Positions 23,801 through 36,700 of a DNA stretch of 64,000 bases are shown here, piece by piece. The position numbers and the translations under genes are program-made. The DNA is from Tenodera sinensis. Taxonomy: Eukaryota > Arthropoda > Insecta > Mantodea > Mantidae. The stretch lies in contig CM060965.1 of the NCBI GenBank assembly GCA_030765045.1, positions 148,116,374 through 148,180,373 on the forward strand. The letters run 5' to 3'. A model generated the notes under the pieces. That model did not search any database, was not told the origin of the DNA, and saw only the letters and a program-made list of their open reading frames with translations. The first letter of the stretch is position 1. Every line of letters starts with the position of its first letter.

Positions 23801-26512
23801 AATTGAAGGTAAAGAAGCTCAATGGAGAAATAAAGCAAAAGAAAATAGACTGATATATTCAGGTACAGAGAACCTCATCGGAAAGAATTCCTTATCAAAT
23901 GCAGTTGCATCAACCACATGTAAGACGTTATCCTGGAAGACCTTTGAGAATAGACAGACTAATAATTTTTTTTTTTTTTTTTTTGCTAGTGTTTAGTGCC
24001 TGCTTTTACTACATACAGCAAAACAGGCGGTGACACTGATGATATATGGAATGAAGATTGAGCATCAGTGGAATGAGATGGTGGGGGAAACCGGAGAACC
24101 CGGAGGAAACCCACCCCAGCACCGCGTCGTCCACCACAAATCCCACATGCAGTTGCCTGGGATTGAGTCTGGGCCACTTTGGTGAGAAGCAAATGGTCTA
24201 ACCATTCGGTTATGGTGTGGCCACAGACTAATAAGCTCAATACATTGAGAGAAAAGAGTCATTCTATCTGTTGGGCATAAGCACATATCTATTGGACTTG
24301 ATATGTTTTAACAGCATCTCTTTATGGCAATAAATATAGCTAAAAGCATACTTATGTCCTTCAGCTAAGTTGCAGATGAATATGAACTGTTTAACTCATT
24401 TAAAACTCAAAAGGTAGATCAAAATGTTACCTCTTGTGAAAGCAAACCCTGCTCTGGCATGCCAGGCAAGAGTACTAAATATTACCTAGATTAGCTTTCT
24501 ATAAAAAACTACTAGTGCTATTGTCATTGCGTTCTATAAAATGTGTTAATAGTGCTTTGGCTACCACACTGGGTAGGCAACATGGTCATCATCTGTTTAT
24601 AATAAAAATACCAAATGGAAAATTGTATGTAATTTCTTCTGCTTAATTGTATCCTATTGTATATGCAGGAAAAGCAAACAACCTCCAAATGGGCTTTCCA
24701 GTGTTTTGCGTCTTCGCTCGTTGCTGTCTGCCGCTATCATAGAAAGGTGCAGATGAAACCATACAACATTTTTAAAACTACTTTTAAGCGCTCTACTTAC
24801 CAACTTTATGAAAGGAAATGCTAAAATGGCCACTGTTTATGTATTTTTGGCACCTCTTTAGGAAACTATTCATCACTTGCCATAGTTCACATTGGAAATG
24901 CTAGCAATTTCTTGGCAGATATTTTGTTTTAATTCCTCCAGGGTGTGTGGGTTTGTCTTGTACACTTTGTTTTAAGTTACCCTAGAGATCGAAATCACAA
25001 GGGGTTAAGTCAGGGGGCCAAGGTTTCCATAAATCTGTACTAATAGTTCTGTCCTGAAACACGCTTTCAATTGTTCTCATCGAAAGCTTGGCCATATGAG
25101 CTGTTGCAGAGTCTTGTTGAAAAAAGCCTAATCATGCTTCCTGTCTGTTAATTCTCTAAAAAGGGAGGCAAAATAGTATTCATATATGGGTGTCAACTGT
25201 TGATTCTAAAAAAGATTGGGACTATTTTCGTCATGAAGGGATACTTCATGAACAAAATTAGGTTTCTCAGAGCTCCAATAAAAATTTTTTGTGTACAGAT
25301 ATCAATGAACTTTTACACCTGGAAATCTCTGCAAATCGTACTTTCACTTGGCAAGCTGAGTTAACACATAGAATCATAAATAAATATAAACATGTGCCAA
25401 GCCATAATACACTTTGTGACTAAGTACAGGACTAAATAATAAGTCACTCGTAATAACTGAACCACATCACATCACCTGTCAATTCAATACTGCAAAGCAA
25501 ACCCACGTCAGCAATGTGACCTGTTTATGCAGTAGTGTGTTATGTTTCCACATGCCCAGTGGAAACACACCATGCAGCCTGTTCGGAGGTATTTTGCTCT
25601 CCCGTTATTATTGATTACATTCCTTAATTCTTTTTAGGCAGCAAGTTTCAAAGCCTATGGCTTTGATTTGCAAACATTTGGCTGCACCCAAATACTCACA
25701 TAGATTATAATTCAAAATTTTAATTCACTATTAATATCTGAAGCTGTAGTAGTTAAGGTATCTGCACGTTTTGAAGATCCAGTCACACGCTTAATGATGT
25801 CCCTGCAGATCTTCTTTCATCATCGGGAACAGATGGAAGTCAGACAGTGCTAAATCTGGACTGTGTGGAGGATGTTGTATGGCGGTGAAATCCAATCTGA
25901 AGTTCTGCCGTGGTGGCATGTGAAGTGTGTGGTCTGGGATTGTTATGCTGCAGGAAAACATTTCCCTTTTCCTTTCAAAAAATGTGAATAATATGACCAA
26001 TATATTTGTGTGAAATGCTGATTACTTGAAATTTCCCTGAGTGGTACAACAATTCTCCTGAATCAATATGTTAACCTTTTAGTTTGTGAAACTCGATGGT
26101 TGCAGTCGGTGGCAGATAATCCCACCTCAACATCTTTAATTTACTCGAACAGCGACGCACAGTACTCAATCAACACAATCTCCATAAACAGCTTGCATTT
26201 TCTGATGAGTCTCCTTTGGGGGTGACACCTTCTGCTGCCGAGAATTCCATGACTGGACGTTGCTTAAATTACATTGACCGACGGTGTGCGCAGGGTTCCA
26301 TACTTTGCATTTTAACAATACTACCGTTCAATGCTAAGGCTTCCCGCCAACTGGAGCTGTAGAGGAGAGTCTACTGAACAAGACAGTACCTACTACACAC
26401 CAGTGCTACCATTTGTTGATGGGTTATGAAGGCGGAGGCGTTACTTTTCATTCGATCCTCGTATTATTACTATTATTATTAATTATTATTAATTATTATT
26501 TATTTTTTATTA

Positions 26513-26606
<94 letters not shown>

Positions 26607-27503
26607 TACCACCACCACCCCCACCACCACCTCCACCACGACTCCCACCACCACCATTATTATTTTAGAGAGCTTAGGAAGAAGATGTTTCATATCTTAA
26701 ATGATTGAAATTTACATGTTATAAAACCTCTGGACCATCTATACTCTCACCAACCTTATAAGGAAACTTAATGTAAACAAAAGCACATGGCAAATATGGA
26801 TTATAGTCCAAAATTTTAATTTGCCCATAATATCTTAAATGATTGTAATTTACATGTTATAGACCTCTGGACCATCTGTACTCCCATCAGCCTCAGAAGT
26901 GAGCCCGATGTAAACAAAAGCACATGGCAAACTCTGATCAATGGCTCTGGATTAGCCATTAAGGACATTATTTGTTTAATGTACAAATTAAGTGGTGTTT
27001 CAGTAAAAATGTCTACCCCAAAATGGAAAGTTGTATCAAAGAAAAGCAAATTAAAAAAAAAAAACGTGCTTGCCATGGAATGTGATCACTTTGTAGCAAA
27101 TGCTGTGCATTAGGTTCACTTTGACAATAATCTGCCAACTATTGCAAAAGTGCTAGTGGTTGCTAACACTAATTCAACCAAACCTGAAAGATCAGACTTT
27201 GGTGTTTTACTGAAGAAAATTGGATTTGAGTGCATGAATAATTGTTCAGAAATACAACACCATTGATGTGCATTTATTCAGGTCAGAAGCACGTATTTTC
27301 AGATAGTGCGTATGCTCCACTCAGGTTGTAGTAATACAATTTGCAGAGCAGTATTTCACACTTGTTTTGTTTACAGAAGGTTTCTTTCTAAGGCTGGCAG
27401 GATTATGGAATACAGACACATTCAGAATAAGCAAAAGCTTTCCATTGTTACAGTAGAGTGCTGTAAATATAGTTACTTTGTATGATAAACTGGATGAAAT
27501 AAA

Positions 27504-27585
<82 letters not shown>

Positions 27586-30500
27586 GTTGTTGTTATTGTT
27601 ATTGTTGTTGTTATTATTTCTATGTGAAATACACAGGATATAGTTCTGCATTTTATCTTTGAGATTGTGACAAGCAGGTTGTTGCTTCTTTTAAGTCATC
27701 TAGATTTTTATATGGAGCACAGATCTATAATGATCAGGATTTTTCTAAGGATGTCTGCCAACCATTTTCAGGATATGCTTCCTACTCCAACTGGTTATTT
27801 TTGGGTAAAGTTCAACTCTAGTTGTATATAATTCCCATCATATCTTAACATTAACATTGATCTTAACCTATTTTGTAAATGTGTTTGAAATCATATTGGT
27901 GGATTATTCTTCCATGTAAAGCAATAAGCTTTAATGTAGTGATAGAGATTTTAACAATAAATGCTTTGTTTTAGGATTCTGATGCCCCATCCAAAGAAGA
28001 AAATGGAGGAGAAGAGAGCAGAGTAGGAAGCAGACAGAGTAAAAGGAACGCCAATAAAGTTGTGCTTTACAATGATGATTATTCAGATGATGACATACTT
28101 CCTCCAAAGAAAGGGAAGCGAAGTCGGAAACGTGACTCTGAAGATTCCAATTTTTCAGACTCAGCGGATGATGGAAAATCAAAAAAGAAGCGTAGACGTT
28201 CCAAGAAAAAGAAGGCCAAGGAAGTTGAAGAGGTTGAGGATACTAATTCAGAAGAGGAGGATAGCTCAGAAGCAAAGAGCAGCACTAAAAAGTCCAAAGC
28301 AAAAGAAAAAACCAAGAAGCAAGCTGATGGTAAAAAAGAAAAACCTGAGAAAGTACCAAACAAGACAGACACTGACTATGAATCCATAGATTTTTCAAGT
28401 GATAAGACAACAACTGATGGGAAACCCTGGAACTTCAAGATATCTTCATGGAATGTAGGAGGACTAAAGGGTTTGATTAAGGTGAGTACATGCTAAGTAC
28501 TTCTTAAATAGTTTAATCTGATTCTTCATAGTGTATACTTTGAAAATCACATAATGCTTGCTCACTATTACATACAATAAGCCATTGCTCTACTCTTTGA
28601 AGATACATGCTCTTTAATTTTATGGACCATTTTGAGAACCATTCTGTATGCAGTGAATTCCATAATTGAATTGGTGATAGCTAAGAGGAACTAAGCTTTT
28701 CAGGAGAAGCACATACAATGCTTAGTATGTTGTGCAGGATGGCAAACTGATGGGTTTTCAAGCAAAAATGTACAGTGTGGATGCTGTAGTGCATGTAAGT
28801 GTGAGATGAGTGTATGTTCACATTTGGTCAATAAACTCAACATTGAGCTGTCCACATTACAAACATAACTGAGCTGTCTACATTACAGTCCATATCGGAC
28901 CAGAGCCTGCCAACCCGACTGCCGGCCTCATGCCCACATACGCAAGGTAGAGGTGGGCGATCATCCAACTGATATGGGGAGGAAATGTGGTCAGCATCTT
29001 GACACCCCAGCCAGAAAGTTGGCTTTCATGACCAGGGCCGCTTACCTATTGCAAGCTCCTCAATTTCCTCACGATGCTGAGTGGGCACCCGTCCTATACC
29101 CAGGACTTAAAATCCAGGGGTGGGATTGAACCCAGGCCGCATTCCATGGCAGGGAACCAAGGCATGACGCCTTAGTCCACTATGCCACGGCGCAGGACAA
29201 ATGGACCAAGACCACCTTCAAATCTGCACAGCCACTTCTAGCACCCCATCCATCAGTGAAAAATATTGTAGAGCAAGAGGATTATGACCTCATTGTCAGA
29301 AATCCAGCATTAGCTAAGAACAACTTTACAAACGTGCTTCAAACTGTGTATGTCCTATACCATTGTAGAGCCCATATCGGTGGAGCCTTATGCACATGAC
29401 TCAATACTTTTGATTCTCTGTTCTGACAAAATGATGATTAGCCTTTTTTGCAAGCATCCACTCAGTTACAATTTCAAAAGAGCATAAAAGATAACTTTTG
29501 TGTTATTAAAAACTTCTTGTTGATTTTTCTGACTGCATGCATATTTAGCATTAATGCAGTTTCACAGTATACTAACCTTGAAAATAAATAAAACAAAAGT
29601 ATTATCTTAATACTTAAGGCAATGGATTTGTGTTGCCCTTCATCTGATGATTTCAGTTATGAATTATCTCTGATAGAACCAAAGAAACAAAATAAGCGTC
29701 AGTATTGACTATCAACCTTAATTACTATGTTTCTATTGTGTAGCTTGACAACCACACAGTTTGAGCCTATGAGCCCCAGGGAATCCAACAGTTTAGTGTA
29801 GTGCTGTATAAATTAGGTTAATAGGAAGACTATTATAGAATTTGAAATGTGTACCTGCATTGTGTTACTTTCATGATGACATGAACTTGGCAAAACATCT
29901 TCCACCAGTTAGGTCATATTGCACAATGAATGAACAGACTGGTTGAAATTATGCTCAAATGGGCCCGGGAATCTTAGAGCTTAGTTACCTGATTTGCATC
30001 TTCTCTTGATAAGGAAGAACCTTGAAAAAAAAAGTCTGATGACTTTCTCTACTCTTGTACTAACCATTCTTACAAACTCTTAATTCTGTATGTTCTTCAT
30101 GTTACATGAGATAAACATTTGCAGAAATTAACTTATTGCTTATTTCCTTGTAGGTGCAAGGGGAATATGGGAATACAGTAGGCTTTGAGCGATAGTCAAA
30201 TCTTTAAAGTTTTCAAATTCTATTCTCTTTGCGTGACTAACATAAAAAATGAATAGCATGTTCCATTTGACAAAAGTTTGTTTTCCAAAACTCACATAAA
30301 TAACAAGAAATATCTCCAAAATAGTTCACTCTACAAAAAAATGTATTTGGACATAAATTGTGTGTTTTAGCAAGATTTATATTATTTATATATTAAGATT
30401 TGGTCTATCTCTTACGGTTTACCAGTTATGTAAAAGTCATCCAGCGTAAACAGGACTACATGAGCCATACCCATAACATTCAAAATATACATTTCATTTG

Positions 30501-30698
30501 TCATGAAAAATATCTTAAACATGTCATTTCAATCAAAATTGTTAGAGCCTTTTTGAGAAAATAAACATTTTCAAACAATTTTTCATGTAAAGGGTAGTTT
30601 AGGGTGGAGGAATTTTCTTCAAAATCTTCATGTTGCATCCTTGAAAGGCATTAAACTTAAATACCAATTTTGGTTTTTAATCAACTTTTAAGTTCTGT

Positions 30699-30733
<35 letters not shown>

Positions 30734-33700
30734 TTTTTCTAAAACTTCTTTTTTTATTGGGGGGGGGGGGGGGTTCAGGTGACCTGAAAACATATTTCTG
30801 ATGAAGTCTCAACATCAAGTTTTTTGGTGGAATACAATACTTCCCCTACTCACTATACATAGCACAGAAAATAAAGGGAAAGGGGAGGAAAGGAAACATA
30901 AAGAAAGAGAGGAAAACTATGAGAACATTAACTACAGCTGCAAAAAGAATGTAGGTGTATGAATGAACTCAACAGCAACAGCACAGTTAAAGCTGATTAA
31001 TCATGCTCTATGCTAGCCTTTGGTTCCCAAGGTCATGGGCTCAGACCCGGCAAAGAGTGATGCATTTTTCAGGTGTAAGAATCCTTAGCTAGGCTTCCTT
31101 TGGAAGGGAAGTAAAGCTAGTGATTTTGTCTAAATTTACAGCTTATAAAAGAACCTCAATGAAGAAGCCTCCCAACAAAATTAAGGAGTTTCACACCCAG
31201 TGTGGAGGATGCTGAGAATCATATCAGTTGAGCGTCTAATTAAAAACAATCCAGTTTTTTCAAGTAAAAACTACATCAAAGACATTACTTTGCTCAATAA
31301 AATCATAGCGTAAAGGACATTCCCACTTTATTTTGAGAGCAATGACATGGAAGGAAGAATGTAACATGTTATATCAAAAGTTTAACTGTGTTTAGGGTTG
31401 GTAGGAGGGTTGGAAATAAAAGTTTAGGATTAAAGTCAAGTAGGTATTATAAAAATGCAAAAGTTAAGTGAAGAAAAGAAGTAGAAGTAATAAAGAGATG
31501 AGAAGAAAGTGAGTCACTGAGGTTTATTATTAGCAAATGATCATGAAACATAAGAAAAAATTACAGGGAAAATACATTTTAGAATGGAATGGGTAATTTG
31601 AAATAGTAGTGAACCTGGAGAAATAGAAAGCATATGGTGAAAATAAGTTAATTAAAAGACAAAGGTTAAAAGGAAAGACAAAGTTGAATAAGGTTAATCA
31701 ACAGTAGTTAAAGAATAAACAGTACATGTTAAAAAATTATATGTAGAGAATCTCAGAGGGCTGTCCAATGACAGGGGCTAGGGCCCAAGTTTCATTGACA
31801 GCCTAAGATGTATATGCTTTAGTATTCAATAAATTCATATTCATATAAAAGGTGTTAAAGTATTGTATTACATGAAATGGTTTATGTTCCAGAAAAATGG
31901 ACTGGAATTTTTGAAGCATGAAGATCCTGATATATTTTGCATGCAAGAAACAAAGTGTTCAGAGGCCAAAGTTCCAGAAGAAGCAAAAGTTGAGGGTTAC
32001 CACACATATTGGGTATCAGGTATGCATGATTTTATTTAGCAAATTTGTAGCTCTAAAATTTAATACTATAATGTAATGAAGTTGTTACTGTTAATCTTAT
32101 TTTTTCTCCCCATTTTTTTTTTTCTTTTTTACTCCAGGGGAAAAGGAAGGATATGCAGGTGTAGGAGTTTTCACTAAACAGGAACCAATAAATGTTAAGT
32201 ATGGACTTGGAAATGAAGAGTTTGACGATGAAGGCCGGCTTATCACTGCAGAGTTTGAGAAGTTTTACTTGGTTGCTATATGTAAGTTTATTTACTAAAT
32301 ATCTGTGTTTAATTAAAAGAACCCTAATGCAGTAATTTTGAAGTGGTTGTATTTTGACAGATGTTCCTAATGCTGGACGTGGTCTTGTGAATCTTCCAAA
32401 GAGAATGAAATGGGATCCAGATCTTCGCAAATATCTTAAGGATTTGGAAGCCAAGAAACCTATAATACTGTGTGGTGACATGAATGTTGCTCATGAAGCA
32501 ATTGGTAAGTAAAAACTATAGCAATTATGAATTATAATCTAGTTTTCATGGATAATTATAAGTATGAATGTGTTATGGAAAGCATAAAAGTAAAATAAAG
32601 AATTATTCGACTGTAACTAACAGTAATTGAAGAAATGGAGCAGAAAGACTTTTAACTCTTTCAATGCTACTCATGTATTTCCGCAAAGTCTCTGAAGACA
32701 AATCAGCTGACATTCAGTTCCCTAATTGCTCATTATTGAAACATTTTTTTTTTTTTTTAAATTAACGTCCTCCAACATTGTGTCATATCGGACGAATGAA
32801 TGAAATGAAACGGGTGAAATGACGCTCAAATGAGCCCGGGATCCATGGAGCTTTAAGTTATCCGACATTCGTCTTCTCAGGGTAGGGAAAACCTCGAAAA
32901 AAAACCTTACCCGGATAACTTACCCTAAGCGAGATTCAAACTCGTGACCTCTTGAACATGAGGCAGACACGCTAACCATCAGAAACATGTGGTGGAGCAC
33001 TCAGTCATGCATTGGTGTCAACAAGTATAGCTCATGAATATTACAAATAGAAGCCTATTAATAGTGAAGTATTCATGTTTGAGGTCATTTTGAGTCACTT
33101 TTTCACACTCACCTTCACAGGGATTGTTACAAAGGTGAGTGTAAAAAAAGTGACTCAAGATGACCTCAAACAAGTATAGCTCAGCTTGATTTCTTCTCTT
33201 GTAAGTGACTTAGTCAACCATAAAGTATTCGTATGGTACTATAAGTTACCAGAAAATTTATATTCTGAAGAATACTTAAAAGATAATTTGAAATTTATTG
33301 AATCAAAATGTACATCTTCAGCAAGAATTTATATTTTATAAGAACTCCTCCATTATCTCCTCTATAAAATGGAAATTGTTGACATCTGATGTACTCGTGC
33401 AAGACAGATCCTCCACCATGCTTCACTGTGGGAATACGAGGGTGGATCAGAAAATAATGCATACCATTACAAATGTTTGTGCTTTTCAAAACATAATCTG
33501 CTTAAATATTGGCAAAATAATTTAATTTGTTTGAATTTAACATCAATGAGTGTATATTTTAATATTTACAACAAATCACTAACATTAATATTTGCCATTA
33601 ATATTTCTATATACTTAAGTAACAATGTAGTGCAGGCCAAAAATGTGCTAGGAAAACTAGATATATGCATTCATTAACACTGTTTTAAAGAATAGCAATC

Positions 33701-36700
33701 TGTACTTGTATTAATTTAAACATTTTATCAGAGTATTCTTGTGTAAAAGTTGAATGAGTCAACATACAAGACTATTTTTCTTTTTTTCTTTTTTCCTCCA
33801 AGTTCCAATGGGTTGCAAATCCAAAACTATGGTGAAAGTCAAATGTTTTATTTGCAAAATTTAGCTATGCCTATGTGCTATTTCTCTACATTTTTCCGCT
33901 CCAATGTATACATTCTTCATAGCATGGTACCAACTTTCAATCCCCTTGTCATAGCTTCCAACCACTTCTGTACACTGGTCTGCAACTCATTATTTGTACC
34001 AAAATGCTGTCCTTTCATGTGAGGAAAGGGATGAAAATCTTATGGAGTCAAGTTCAGGCTGTATGATGGGTGATCAATCACACCAAATAGAAAACGCTAG
34101 AGGAGCTGTGCGTCGCAGCTGCAGTGTACAGCTGAGCAAAGTGTGCAGCACCCAATCACTATGTTTTCTGATGGTAGGAGATCTTGGGAACCCATCTCGC
34201 ACACAGTTTGTGGTACTCAAGGATCTTGGTCATTATGACATACAGAGCTGACCTTCGAATTTCGGAAAGAATCGCTCAACACAGAAATTGGAACCGATAA
34301 TTTTTTGAGTCGTTAGAACAAGATCAGTTGACACTTGCTTACTTCCCTGACTGCCTGCATTATGAACATCCGTGCATCGTGCTTCAAAGCTCCTGCATCA
34401 TTGCCGCACTCAAGTTTCACTGCATGCGCTACTCATTCGTCAATACACTTGGGCTGCATTCCACTCCTATGCATAAGGAAAACAAATTACAGCATGCATT
34501 TTGCACTGTTGTTTTAGACATGTTTATGTGCTCACTGCGTGCTCAGAACTGTCAAGTCTGATGTGACATGATCAACAGGCATACTAGAGTGCACAACACA
34601 TTTGCACAAAGACTAGTTTTCACTGTGATTTTGGTTTCCCAACTGATCGAATCCTGAAGAAAGAAAAAAAAAAACCTTATAAATTATGACAAATTATGGT
34701 GGAAAGTGGACTGATAATGCATGACTGCATGCGAAGAAAATGTATTAGTTATGAATTCAAAAGATGTTTAAAATGTACAAATGAATGTAGTCAAAGCTTT
34801 TGTGTGAAGCAAATTGAAAAAATATACAAGGTGCCAAAGGTAAACCCTTGGGCCCTACAAGAAGACATTTTGTGTCGTTCAAGTAATAACCTTAATTCTT
34901 AACATGTGGTTATTAGCTACCTATTGCATAAAGTCACTTTTTAAAATGTTAAACAGCTCCCACCAAAGTATCTACATTATTTATGTGCAGTTGTATGTGT
35001 AACTTTTGAAGCTTGTGATTTTAGATTACCTTATTCAAACTGGTTATTAAAGAGGGAATTTAAATTAAAGTAAGCAAATACATTGTGTTATTCACTAAAT
35101 TATCAATTGCAACTTTTCAAAGCAAACTCTAAATGCTGCTTGAGTGCAATGGATTTACTCACAATTTTCCTGAGACTTAATTAGTGGTATGTTTAGTTTT
35201 GTGTGTTCACAACAGCTGAAGCACTTAACATTGCGTCTGTCACTGTGCTCAAAAAGCTTTTATTATTTGAGATTTGAAAATGAATTTTAGCTGGATGTTC
35301 TTGGCAACTTCATGTGTCTGAATCAGTGCACAGAGATCAGGTTATTAAACAGTTGTTATTAACAACCTAAGTATTGGAATGTTACATAAGAACAGGACAT
35401 TAAACCATTAACACCAGAATTATTTGTTTGTTACTTTCTATTTTTTTTTTTTTTTACTTTATTATGTCTAAGTAATACAAATGTGCTGAATAAACTACAC
35501 ATATAAGTATTTATTACTCAGTTTTGGAAATATTTCCTATTACTGTACGCTAGGCGCTTCTGCTACCTATTTTATGGCATATAATTTTTATTAAGAAATT
35601 TTATTCTGAATCTTCAGCAGGCTAGTATTCTACATTGTTATTCAAGGCAATACTACCTCCTCCACAAAAAAATAACAATTTGAACTACAAAATGTGAAAA
35701 CATGTGTAATTTCACAAAAATGTGCTTATGAAATACACCCATAAGTACTTCCTGCATTTATAAATATCACACAAAAGCTAGCGAGTATGAAAGGAAATAA
35801 GGCAGTTGATGCACAATCCAACACCAAACTTCAAGCACATTGTTTTCACAGTTGTAATTAGTATATCTTTTTGTTTTTCCTCCTTCTATTGACTGGACAA
35901 GAATCTTACAGAATCTGATATGTGATGTTAAGAGATATGCTTGAAGCTGCTGGTCTTCCAAATTCTGTCGGTGCAGTCTGGTATCTCTTGGGATAGTAGC
36001 TATTTCTCTTGTGAAATCCAGCTGTTCTGAATGACCACATAAGCGAAGGCCAGTGTGATAGCATGCAATATTTTGCTCCATCTGGTCAGTGCCTTCCATA
36101 AAGGCATTGTATTTGGCGACTAGCCTTGGCCATGGAATCATTACATTTTGCTTCTGCTGCTGTGAAAATCTCTTTATTTGACCTACTTCATGTACAGCAC
36201 ATACAGACGCGATCATTGTGACTACCGAGTTATCCGTCTATCGAACATAAACCATCCATCATTCTTCTCTAATACTGTCTCAAAATGCCCATAGTTTTTT
36301 GGAAAATACTTGTTTGTTTTGCAGCAGGAACCCTTTAGGGATTTTATTTTCTCTAATACTACAACTGTATGACAGTAGATTATTTCCAGTGCTTCAGCAA
36401 GTGAAAGCCCTTTCCTGAAAAAACAATGAAATACATATCTTACTTAGTATATCCGCTTAGCATTGCCATATGTTAACATCGAAATTAGGAAGCCATGGGT
36501 TCACTGTTTTTCTCTGAATGATCTTGTGACTCCTAGAGGATATATATCACAGTGTGCAAAGAAATGTACTAACTGGGAACAATCCACATAATTCCAAGCA
36601 TATCAAAATGTACTTATTTGAAACTGATGTTCATTTCTGCTCCACATTCAGCAAGAGCAGTTTTTAAACAATCATTACATTAAGAGGTAGAACTGGAACT

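Noticed and set aside
26496..26693. Long open frames of repeated Ile or Asn
   Set aside because: They are translations of ATT triplet microsatellites, as are those at 27448-27651 and 61103-61348.
28079..28372. 97-codon serine- and leucine-rich minus-strand ORF
   Set aside because: Antisense shadow of the lysine- and acid-rich tail of AP endonuclease exon 2.
32053..32481. 142-codon minus-strand ORF
   Set aside because: Overlaps AP endonuclease exons 4 and 5 on the opposite strand and crosses their splice sites.
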